NCBI GenBank assembly: GCA_905250115.1 | Contig: CAJNOI010000012.1 | Coordinates: 182,435 to 246,434, forward strand | Reading direction: 5' to 3' | Origin: Adineta steineri | Lineage: Eukaryota > Rotifera > Eurotatoria > Adinetida > Adinetidae | Length of the DNA: 64,000 nucleotides | Shown: piece by piece, positions 44,891 to 56,200 of the stretch | How positions within the stretch are numbered: the stretch's first letter is position 1 | How the letters are laid out: each line of letters starts with the position of its first letter | The notes under the pieces: generated by a model | The model's database searches: none | What the model was told of the DNA's origin: nothing | What the model saw: the letters and a program-made list of their open reading frames with translations, nothing else | Position numbers and translations under genes: made by a program

Positions 44891-46780
44891 TTAAACACAT
44901 TGTGTTAGTAAAATGGCTAATGAGTTACTATTCTGATTGGTCACAGCCAAATCGTATTTTCCATCCTTGTTAAAATCTTGAGCAATAATTGATTGAAGTT
45001 TTTGTCCCGACGATGAATAATCTTGCCCTTGTCCAAAAGTACCATTTCCATTTCCTAAAAAAACAGTAATCGTATTTCCCACTTGATTGCATACTGCTAG
45101 ATCCATCTTTGAATCTCCGTTTAGATCTTGTATAGCAATATCAATAGGGCTAGAACTAGTTGTAGCATATGTTGCAGGACTAGCCGCAATAAATTCACCT
45201 GTACCAGTGCCAATAAAAATACTAATCGAGTTGGAACCAAAATTGGCAACAGCTAGATCAAGTTTTGAGTCGCCAGTGAAATCAGACGCTCTAACTGAAT
45301 AGGGAGTACTTCCTGTCGTGTACGTTGCGTTGTTTTGGAAAGATCCATTACCGAAGCCAAGAAAAATGAGTAGTTGATTGCTATTTCGACATACCACAGC
45401 AAGATCAATCCTACCATCAGAATTGAAATCTCCACTAATCAGAAGTGAAGGATGTGAAGAAGCTGCATAAGATGTTCCGGGTGTTTGGAATCCACCAGTA
45501 CCATAACCGAGAAAAATGGTGATGTAATCCGAACCTGTATTTGTCACAGCTAGATCAGTTTTGTTATCATTATTAAAATCAGCAGCAACAATCGACGATG
45601 GAAGTGTTCCTCCGCTGCCAAGAGTTGCAGTCATTTGAAAAGATCCGTTGCCATAACCCAAAAAAATAGCGATATTATTGGATCCTTCGTTACATATAGC
45701 CAAATCGAGATTTCCATCTTTATTAAAGTCTTCAGAAACAAGCCAAAAGGGATTAACGCCACCAGGTCCATAAACCGCTGCAGGCTGTTGAAACGATCCA
45801 TTACCAATACCCAAGAGTATTGAGATAGAACTTCCATCATAATTAGTGATTGCTAAATCCCAATGTCCATCTTTATTGAAATCAGCAGAAATGACTGATT
45901 GTGGACCTCCCGCATTTATATAAAGAACAGGTGGTTGTTGAAATCCAAATGTGTTACAGACTATATTTACAAAGTAAAATAAACAATAACATTTCGATTG
46001 AAGATAAAAAGTATTTACTGTACATTTAATTTCTCGAAAAAGCCAACTTCTCTAGACTATTACTTACAGAATACAAAAGTCATAAGATAAACCTTAATAT
46101 TAAGTGCCAGACTGCTACATCTCTACTCAAATTACCATATGGTTAACGTCTGTGATTTAGATCAAGAGTATAAAGAAATGAAATTGACGAATATTACCTG
46201 TAGTACATGTATTTGTTTGAGTATAACAAGTAAGATTCAAATCTTGTCGACAAGATAACGTCGAAGAACAATTCGATCCGTCGTACACTTGATTTAAACA
46301 CTTTTGACCATTCCAGTATGTATATAATGGACATTGACATGTATTATTTATACATTGAAGATATCGATTACTACCAGTACTACATTGATCACATGTTTGA
46401 TTATAAACTGAATAAAATTGTGAAGTAGCTGTTGTATTATAAAGTATCACACCTATTCTTGATGTCAATGAACTTGAATTAGTAAGAATTGTTCCTGTTG
46501 AATATTCACTTTCGAATAAACGACATACTAATGATGATTGATCATAATCAAATGTACGACATTGGCGATTTTGATTACATAACATTGAACATCGAAATAA
46601 TGATGAAACACTTGACGAAGTATATAACAGTTCAATAAGATCTTGTGGTTGAAAACGAGTACCGAATTGAGTTAAATAAATCGACGATTGAAATAAATCA
46701 TATTTCTGTTGAAATGTCAAAGGATAAATTACAAAATATATCATTAATAAAAAAACTTTTGTCATTGTAATGTCGATCAC
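44891..46780 (-). CDS. secreted Apple-like plus seven FG-GAP repeats protein
   Basis: Exons 46198-46780 (or from Met at 46765) and 44891-45960 give 550 aa. Signal peptide VFLLMIYFVIYPLTF. An Apple/PAN-like module follows (FRCSMLCNQNRQCRTFDYDQ, then LVCRLFESE), then a short Cys-rich stretch (CDQCSTGSNRYLQC, CQCPLYTYWNGQKC). Exon 2 is wholly FG-GAP/VCBS: seven repeats of the form ADFNKDG-x-x-DLA followed by IFLG-G-G-FQ, each with a DxNxDG-type calcium loop. This suggests one seven-bladed integrin-alpha-like propeller. No TM segment, so probably secreted. Confidence 0.88.
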
Positions 46781-48435
46781 TATTGTTCTTTTTCTAATAT
46801 AAAAGTAAATAAAATATAAATTAACAAAGAGATTTTATCCACATTCATCATTTCAAGTGTGAGAGAACTAGGGTGAAATTGCAATGAATGGTAACAACGA
46901 CGTTCTAGAGAAACTTGAATCAACCTACGTATAGATTTTAAAATATTATTCTGTTGAGTAACTACCTAATTTGAAAATTAATCATAAAAGAATAATACAA
47001 CAGTAGTAGAAAAGTAAGAAAGAAAATTTATTTACTTTATAATTTTAAAATAGGATAAGAGAACTGTAAAAAAGTTTGTTTGAATAATAAACAAAGAAGA
47101 AAATAATGGTGTCCTGTAAATAGAAGAAACACAATGAAAACAAATAAAATTGTTTAAATTATAATTTAGAAGTGAAATAACACTGTCCAATATTCGGATT
47201 TCAAATATTTATTTATATATGAAAAAATACTTCCGATTCAATAGTCTAACAATTGACTTAAGTACAAATATTTCTGAAACTATCTAAGTACATTTTATTG
47301 TTGTTGTATATACATCAGATGAGAGAAATCTTTAATATTTTATTCCACACATCTATGAATAATCATTTTTCACATTACATATTCTCGTCAATTAATACGT
47401 TTTAGTGAGAAAACAAAATGGCTTATGAAGAACTTTATGAACCACAGACAAAGTTTTATTTTAATTGTGTTCTTTTCATTTATAACAAAAATAAATCGAA
47501 TTTTTTGAAAAATCTATGCGGGCTTCAAAAAACTTTGATTAGTGATTTTAAAGTCTTTTTAAACCTTTGGTGCAAGAACCTGTATATATACGAGGCGAAC
47601 TTTTGCTCATATAACTGTCATTATATAAACAACAAAAAAGTGTATCGATATATATTAATACTGTGATATTAATAACATGTGTTTTGAAGATTATGATACT
47701 TTAAAACATTTTCGAAACTTTCTATATAGCAATAAAGTTTGTTTCAAAATTTTATGACAGAAAAGAAAATTTTCATGTCAAAAAGTAAATATCAATAAGC
47801 TACATTATTTAATTTCTAAAAATATTCTTCTTAATTGAAAGTTTTTTTAGACTAAATTGCAAAAAAGGGTGTGGGTGTGGGTGTGGGTATTTCTTCAGTA
47901 TTCTATAACTACATCCAGACTTGCAGCCACACCCGCCACACACATCTTAAAGATTACAATGGATTTCATTAAACTTAAAAGATTTTTTTCGGAACTCAGG
48001 TAACTTTTAAGGTATTTTAGTATAATCGAATGAACTCATATCAATATCCGTCAGGATGAAAGAATGCAGAATTCGCTTTTACTTTATTGAGCCTGGCCGA
48101 ATGATCAATTTAGTTGTGGCGCGCTCAAGTTCAAAATGTATATTTTTTAATTAAAATCACATCTATTAGATAAATCTTAGATCGATTACTAGCGTATCTG
48201 GCGGGGCCTATAATAAACTTGAAAATGAAGACCTGCGCTTACTTCAGTTAGACAAAGTATCAAATCTGATCGGCTACTAGATTCTTTAATTTATTATGTG
48301 TGAGTAATTAAAATTGAGCAACATTCGAAACCAAAAAAAGTTTCTATTAGATGAAATATATGCATATGTATGTCATCCTATTGTTTGATTCGATACTAGT
48401 TACCTTGCAAAAACAAATTTCATCATTATAATAAT
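46781..48435. other. intergenic with hairpin 20
   Basis: AT-rich. The hairpin at 47864-47952 lies between the FG-GAP gene and the truncated membrane-protein gene. The ORF at 47418-47666 has no coding signature. Confidence 0.5.
47864..47952. repeat. telomere-like hairpin 20
   Basis: AGGGTGTGGGTGTGGGTGTG at 47866, effectively three perfect TGTGGG units, with a looser C-rich arm (CAGCCACACCCGCCACACAC). Confidence 0.8.
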
Positions 48436-49334
48436 TTTACTCACTTGTTGCTGTTGTCGTTGTAGCAGTCGTGACTGTTGTTGATAGGGTGGTTGTATGT
48501 GCTAATGGTCATATTGTATAAAGATAAATAAAAATGATAAAAAGAGACAGAATACTTACGTAAGACAATAGCAAGTACAGTACCAATGACTGCGCTCACT
48601 AAAAGAGCAAGAGTGATGGTCAAACAAAAGCAGCACGCAAGTTGACCGTAAGAACATTTCCTACAATTAAAGATCATAATAAAAATGAATAAAATATAAA
48701 TATTCAGTTGAGAAGATCACATTCAACTGACTGATTGTCGCCCTCATAAGTATATCAAAACAGAGCAAGTGTTCTTAATCGTAGCGAAATATTCAATTCT
48801 ATTCTCAACAGGTCTTACCCTCGGTATGATCATACAAATATTCAATATTATATTACAGAATAAAGAACATTCAGAAAAAAAACGGAATTAAATATAATAA
48901 AGTTAATTATTTTACCGTGATATGTCTTTCAGGACTATAATTCAATATGTTGATCTACTTACATCTGGAATCTTTTTTTGACATTTGAGTTTCTCATAGT
49001 TCTCCTCCATGTATCTTCGATGTCTCCAAATCTATTATTCTGCATACGTTTCATCTGTGTGCTCATTGACTAGAGAATAAAATATAGACTTAGATAAAGT
49101 AATCTTCTTTGGACACATAAATAGACTTACCGATGCAAAAACTGGATTACTGTTGTTGCTGCTTCTATAAGTTGATGGAACGTCGCTTGGACGTACGCGG
49201 GTAACACGAGGTTGATGGGAATTCGCGGAGATGCGTGTGAACTGCATATTTTTATCTCCCATGTTCATTAAAATCACTCGGCCAATAAATTCACTTGTAG
49301 TAATGGTACGAACTTTTCTCTTGTCAACGAACAA
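48436..49334 (-). CDS. 5' part of a type II membrane protein gene, 3' part missing
   Basis: Exons around 49132 to about 49261 (MGDKNMQFTRISANSHQPRV onward), about 48962-49073 (SMSTQMKRMQNNRFGDIEDT), about 48559-48661 and about 48440-48503 splice in frame. The product has a basic cytosolic N-terminus, one TM helix (CFCLTITLALLVSAVIGTVL) and a Thr-rich stalk (HTTTLSTTVTTATTTTAT). In bdelloids such beginnings usually lead into an extracellular domain. After the GTGAGT donor at about 48440 I find no further coding exon before hairpin 20 or the next gene, so the gene looks cut off. Confidence 0.55.
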
Positions 49335-49640
49335 ATGAATGAAATCACAACATTAAAAAAAATTCTACTTACATATTTATTTGACTAGAGAAAAAAAAAT
49401 AAAAATCTTTGGGAAGCCAATGCCATTCATGTATTTCATTTCTAATTCTCATGTTTATTAAAATCACTTGGCCAATAAATTCAATTACAGTGTTCCTAGC
49501 AAACTTTCTCTTGTTAGCAACCAAATGAGTGGAATTCGACTCTATTAAAAAAATTCCATTTACATATTAATTCAACGAGAGAAAAAAATAAAAATCTTTG
49601 GGGAGCCAATGCCATTCATGTATTTCATATTACATTGATT
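49250..49640. repeat. tandem duplication, 190-bp unit
   Basis: The segment with TTAAAATCACTCGGCCAATA (49268) recurs 190 bp on (49458), and the following part (AAATCTTTGGGAAGCCAATG) also appears twice. The unit overlaps the first exon of the membrane-protein gene. Confidence 0.75.
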
Positions 49641-50129
49641 GTATATAAAAAATTGAAATTTCAATATGGTTCACATTGAGAACATTCGAGTTTTGACCTG
49701 TTTTCGATATTAATATCATCAACATGTTTGACCATGTACAATGAAATTTTACAAGAAAAACATTTTTACTAGCATTGTATCGTTTCACATAAAACATCAA
49801 CATATCGATTTACAAAGTAAGAATCATTTCGTGAGAATATTATTGATTGTTCTTGGTACAGAACAATATAGTATAATTAAAAGCATTACTAGTGCATTTT
49901 TAATCAGAATCACTCCATGCTTTTTACATTTTTTTTCAAATCTTTGCTTAGCGAACAGTTACATAATTTGATTTTCAAACAGTATACATATTTCCCTTTT
50001 CTTCGCTCAATGCATGAATTTTATTTAAATCATAGACGTAATTTCATTGTTTTTTAGTCAAGCAAGAAAAAAATTTTCTCATAAATTGATATGACTCATT
50101 TTTGTCGTTTCTTCTTATTAAGATACCCA
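49641..50129. other. spacer, nothing recognised
   Basis: AT-rich DNA between the tandem duplication and the transposon. The 76-aa ORF at 49741 shows no domain. Confidence 0.4.
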
Positions 50130-51797
50130 CCCTAGTCGAACATCTTGTAAGCAAGATCTTGGCCAAGATCTTAGGAACAGATAAGTGAACAGATCTTGAA
50201 AAAATAGGTACAGATAATTTGATTATCTTGTACACAAGATCTGTGACTAGATCTTAGGTACAGATTGCTAAGATCTTATGTACAGGTTGTTAATATCTTA
50301 TGTATAGCTTGTTAAGATCTTGGTAACAGATATTCGAAATCTTGAGCATAAGATCTTGTAATGAATAGTATTTTCGTTTTGCCTCTGCAAGATCTTTAGG
50401 TCTTGTACTAATATATTTAAATTTAAGACCTACATGAACATACAATAACACACGTGAACATCAAATACAATTACAATCTTTAGAAAAAAAAACATAATAA
50501 AATATAAACACCATAACAACTGTTTTTAATTCACAATCATCTGTATGAACACAAAGCATTCAGAAGTACACGAAATACAAGATAAAAAACAATAAAAATA
50601 AATTTGAACCAGCTTCATCATATAATTCAGCATCAGACGATGATGATGATGAAATGGCTGGATCATTAGTAACAACGGCATCGTTATCTGAAATATCGAC
50701 AGCTACTGGATCCATTGAATTAGAGATGTCCATGAAATCATCATCTTCGTCTTTGTGTTCATTATTTCTAAGCACCCTTAATACTTCACTTTTCTTGCGT
50801 GCCAACCGGTATTGGTGCATACATTCTCTTGTTCGTTGAGTCGTACTTTTCGAACAAAATTTATTGTTCATATCTGAAATTAATAATGTGTAGGAACAAA
50901 ACCAAACTAAAACAAATAAATAAAAGTAACTAAGTATTTTAAAACAAATGACATACATGTCTAAAAATGCTTAGTTTATTTCATCAATTCGATATATTAG
51001 CATAGATTGATAATCTACATGTTAATCGAACTGATCATTTCTCCTGGTAGTAAAATTGATGCAAGTAAACTTCAGTAAATTTCTAAAAAACAAATATAAT
51101 TATTCAAAAATTATTTCATAAAAACTTCTAACTCAATTTTCTTGATTCTCATCGTTGTAATAAAAAAATTTCGTTTTTACAATTGCAAAATATTTTGTTC
51201 GTCGAAAAAATCATGATTAATATATCTAAGAAGAACCAATATATCATCATTAATCGATACATAATTATTTAAATAAGCTTTTTCATGCTTATATGAGATA
51301 AAGACTTAACCGTTATAACGTTTGTTATCTTTATGTTCATTCTTTGTTTTTATTGGTTCATACTTATGAAGACTGAAAAAAAGCTTTTTTTATTTTTTTT
51401 TCTGTTCTGTTATGATTTATGAATATTTTTAATAAAATAATTCAAATATTTGAATTATTTTTTTCTATTAATGATGTCGCTTTAGTTTATTCAAGATCTT
51501 GGTGCAAGATAATTACAGTTTAACTTTTTTCCAGTCTTCTGACAGTTTTGATATCTTGAGTAAAGATCTTGATAAGATCTATGGTACAAGATAATTACGA
51601 TTTAACTTTTCTTCATGTCTTCTGAAAAACTTGATATCTTGAAGAAAGATCTTAATAAGATCTGTGCTACAGACACGTAAGATATGATCAAGATATGCTT
51701 TCTCAAAAAAAAGAAATTATCTTTTTAAGATCTTGGCAAGATCTTACTTACGAATTCCAAGATTTCCAGATCTTACTTACAAGATGTTCGACTAGGG
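50130..51797. mobile_element. non-autonomous DNA transposon with TIRs
   Basis: The ends are inverted repeats starting CCCTAGTCGAACATCTTGTA (left 50130; right ends TACAAGATGTTCGACTAGGG at 51797). Inside each end for about 270-300 bp, palindromic AAGATCTT units recur about ten times, as expected for arrays of transposase-binding sites. Flanks give at most a 2-bp CA duplication. At 1.67 kb it is too short for a complete transposase gene but keeps a transposase-like exon (50560-50873). The superfamily is not certain; CACTA-like is a guess from the exon and the CTAG in the ends. Confidence 0.75.
50560..50873 (-). pseudogene. transposase-like N-terminal exon inside the transposon
   Basis: After the acceptor TTAATTTCAG the exon reads MNNKFCSKSTTQRTRECMHQ, then an Arg/Lys-rich helix and an Asp/Ser-rich acidic stretch. 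This resembles the N-termini of large transposase-domain proteins common in rotifer genomes. The catalytic part is absent, so it is a leftover of the autonomous element. Confidence 0.4.
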
Positions 51798-52111
51798 CAA
51801 TCAATCTTCACAAAAATTAACCATACTTTTACATTAATATCAAATTATTCAATAACATTTACAATGAATCATTTTTAGATAACACAAATATTCACATTCT
51901 TAAATTCAACAATTTTGTATATGCATAAATACGTCACTATAATTTTCTAAAAGCGCAGAATAATTAAGATTTTTTTTATAATAAATGATTAAGTAATACT
52001 CAGGTTATGTAATCAAATATATTGATTTCATTTTCTACTAAAATTTCACACCAAACTTCAATCTAAGAAGCAATCTTGTTAATCAATCGATCGGAAATTA
52101 ATATTTCATCT
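51798..52111. other. spacer, nothing recognised
   Basis: AT-rich 3' flank of the two-TM gene. Confidence 0.4.
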
Positions 52112-52680
52112 TTATTGTCTTCGTCTTTCTTGATGTTGATAATATTTTCTAAGTATAAAAAGTACACTTCCCACAATAAAAAAAACAGAAAAAGCAAAAA
52201 GAAAACTATATGCTTTTAATTTCGAAGGTTTATTCCATTGCCAAGACCATGTTCCAGGGGAAGGATAATTATGATGTCGATAACATCGATAGATTTGATT
52301 TAACTAATTCGAAAAAAAGGAATGAAAATAACTTAAAACATGTAAAATATTCTTACTTTTTTCGCTTGTGCAATACTTGTAGCCCACCATTTTAGAGAAT
52401 ATGTAGAACTCGATTCTATTCGATCATTTCCTTCATCTAAAATGGTAATATTCCATGCTGGTTTCCATCGACTTTTTTTCAAAGGACCTACGACTTCATT
52501 GGATTTAATCTGACAATAACGTTCGACATATGTATTTGATTGATGGTATTCATTGATTCCAAACACAAGTCCACATAAACCAAAAAAACATGAACACCAA
52601 ATTAATACTTTAACGCAAGGATCACTACGTCTGGATCGTCTTTCTGTTAGAAATCTTATAAATGATGGTGATAACGACAT
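52112..52680 (-). CDS. two-TM membrane protein of unknown function
   Basis: Exons 52357-52680 and 52112-52303 give 171 aa from MSLSPSFIRFLTERRSRRSD. A basic N-terminus precedes TM1 (VLIWCSCFFGLCGLVFGI). A luminal/extracellular part of about 85 residues has Cys and Trp (YVERYCQI, WNITILDEGNDR, YPSPGTWSWQW), then TM2 (AYSFLFAFSVFFIVGSVLFI) and a basic tail. A longer upstream ORF leader is less likely than this Met. It lies 530 bp downstream of the polycystin gene on the same strand. Family not recognised. Confidence 0.65.
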
Positions 52681-53210
52681 GCAAAATTTGATTTTTTTAC
52701 AGCTCGATAATGAATAGGTTACTTGTAATTTACTTTTTGATGTACATAAAAGCACGTTTTTGCTTCGTATACATACAGAATAGAAAAAATAAAAGAAAAT
52801 ATGCATCAAGAAACGAATAATAATTATGAAAAGAATCGTAATCAAATGAAATATCTATTTTTTCTTTTCTAAAAACCAAAGTTTTTCTTGCATTGATAGT
52901 AAACTCGTTTTTGTAATATAAAACTAATATAGATAAACAATTATCAGTGATATTTTTGAAAAAATTTTTCTTAATGTAGAAAAGTCAAAGATTTGTAATA
53001 TAATGCTTTTTTTAACAAAGTTTCAATCTTTTGTGTGGAATTAGAATACATAGATTTTGAAATAAGTATTCAGTGAGAAAAGTGATCCATTAGTCTTTCA
53101 TGTTACAGATATCAAACAAATGGTTAATTTGAAAGATTTATTTCGAAAAAAAATTGAAAATCTATTCAGAGTTCATTATATGAATATTAGTCATTTTTGA
53201 AAGATAATAT

Positions 53211-56200
53211 TTAAACTCCAGCTTTTTCCAGTCTTGATAATTCGATTTTTTGGTCAATATAAATCTAAAAGAAAGCAAATAATTACAAATAAAAATACAA
53301 TAGATATTTACATACTTTATTGAGTGCTTCTAGAAACTCATCCATTCTATCAGGAAAATTTTCAATTGGATCAAAATACTGTGAATGCATTCGACAATCT
53401 CGTTCTTCTTGAATTTCTTCTTGATTTAATTTTTTCAGACCTAAAATATTAATAGACAACTATGTTCTACTAAAATACATCAATCTTGAGAGTAAGTGTC
53501 GAAATCTTCTCTTTTATCATACTCACATTCACCCACACCCTCAAGATACCAATGAGATCTCAACTGATCTAAATAAATCATATAAATCTACATACCTGAC
53601 CATCGTAAAAATTTCTTTAGCATAAATGAAAGCATAATTTGATCTTCTTTTTGATTGTCTTTCGCATGACGAAAACTGTCACTAATGATTGAAACAAACA
53701 TACTTAAACAAACAAAAACAACCAGAAACATAAATAAAGCAAAACAGAATGGACCAAGAAAAGCATCGGCACCCATCATTTGTGATGCATCAAATTTCAT
53801 TAATGTCATTTCAAAAAGCATTTGAGCAGTGTTTAATAAACTTGAACAGGACGAAAGTTTTGATACAAATAATAAATAAAATAAACAAAGATATGCCATA
53901 AATACAATTGCAAACATCAGTGAAAATGAAATCAATGCCTTTGCACAATATTTTAATGTTTCAGCAAATAAAGATACTCGTTGGTTAAAACGAAATAATT
54001 GGACAAATTTAATCGTACTAAAAAAACAACAATAACCAAGAAGAAATGTTAAAATATCATTAACATAAACTGCAAGTTGTAAATTGATATAAATATATCC
54101 ATTTGTTTCTTCAAATAATTGACTAATACGATTAGTTTCTTGAAAACGCCAAAAATAAACTCCAATACTGCCCAATGAACAACCAATGATACCTAATTGA
54201 ATTATTGACCAAAATTGATGAAAATATTTTAATCTTAATTCAAGTAATAATCGAATTTCAATGATAATAAAATATATTATAAAAAATATATAAACAATTG
54301 TGCAAACTAATTGTAATATTGATTGAAATGCTAAATTTGAAAAACGAAAATTTATTTGTCTTTAGAAATAAAAAGTAAAGAGTGAATTACTGTAGAAATT
54401 AATTGGTTCGAAACGAGCTGTTGTATAGATGCCACTAGTTGGTAAAAATTCAGCAAGTAACGTAACGGCAGTTAATAGTTGAACACTTGGATTATATAAT
54501 GTTAATTGAATAAAAATAGCTCTTGTTTTCTCGTCAATCCATTCTAATTGATGAAGTTTAGATAAATTTGTTTTCATATCAGATAAACGACCACGAAATT
54601 CATAAACATAACCACCTCCTCTATATGTTCCAAATTCACCTGCATACGCAAATGTATCTAATTCATCACTCGTAGAATAGTTAAATGCTTTTAATACTGG
54701 TGAACTGAATTCTTCGGTCGTTGCATTTGTTGTCCATCCTGGTTGAAATAATTCTGTTTCTTCATTGGAAAAACTATAACTATCTTCACATATTGAAATA
54801 ATACGTTGGTCGGAGCATAATTCTGATTTAACACGTAATTGTCTTATCGTTGCCCAGCCAATTAATCGATTAGATTTATCATTTAAGAATCCATTTAAAT
54901 ATTGTGGAATATCTCCATTATACCATCGTTGCGCACGAATATTTGAAACAAAACTATTTTCCAACCAATACCAATACTCATCGATTGTATTGATCTAGAA
55001 AAGCAAAATTCATTTTCAATACAAGAAAAGAAGAACAAACTTTAGTATAATCAACAGTAGTTTGTCTTTGATTGAGAAAATAAGATCGTAAATGATTGAC
55101 TTGAAAAAAACTATGTTGATCGCGATTTGAATAAGTTATTAAAAAAACTAACATTGCAAATATAAAATAAGTCAGAAATTTTCGAATAATTGCCCACATT
55201 TGAATTTCTTTTAAACGTTGATCACGAGCATAAATAATTTCATTTTCATTAAGACGATTAATACTTTTTCGAGATTGAGAAGAAAATAATGATTGATACT
55301 ATATACAGAGAATTTATTTTTTATGGGATTGTAAAAGAAAACAAACCTCAAGTGAATGAAGATATTCCTCATCATTAGATATATTAAATTCATCATCTTC
55401 ATTTATATATTCACTTGTTTCTTTCTCATCTTTTGAATTTCGACAAAAACATATGAAGAATATAACCAAACATATAATCTATAATAAAATACATTTCAAA
55501 AATATAGGTTAGAAGAAATTAGCAAGTATACTTTAATAGGTTGAGTAAGAATAATCGATGAAAAAAACCCAGTAAGAACAGATGTTAACCATTGTTGAGT
55601 TTTCACATCACCAAATTCAATTCCTCGAACAATGATAAAAAATATTGACACAGTAATAATTATCATTGAAAGACCATAAGCAATAAATAAACACCACCAA
55701 GGAAATGTTATTGAAGATTTTTTTTTCTTAGTTGCAGGGACATCTTCCGAACTACTATAATTAAGAATGTGAGTGTCAATGAATGTATTTAGAAATATAT
55801 ATACAAACGTTTTTCGAGATGGTTGTATCTTATATAATGCTTCACGTATTGGTGCAATTTGTCGACGAGGTCGAATACGTCGAAAGAATTGAACAATTAA
55901 GAGACTTGGGATTAATGTAAATAATTCGACGACTATGCCAATTCCAATCTTAAATATATAAAATGCTTTCATTAATCAGAAATTGAAAATTTCAGAGGCA
56001 TAAGGATATGGGTATAGTCTATTTTTTTGCTATAGAAATCAATATATACCTGTTGTGGTGCTATATAAAAAGGACCAATTGATAAAGCACCAGTATGTGT
56101 TTCACTTGATGCATTCGCTTCATTTGATAAATCATAATACATTATATTAAGTAACATTGAAGTAAAGAATAAAACAAAACAACAAGTACATCGTTGAACA

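Noticed and set aside
45087-45840. ORFs on both strands within the FG-GAP gene
   Set aside because: Shadows produced by the repetitive coding sequence; the minus-strand FG-GAP frame explains the region.
47418-47666. 82-aa plus-strand ORF
   Set aside because: No domain, promoter or homology; hydrophobic and aromatic content is expected from AT-rich DNA.
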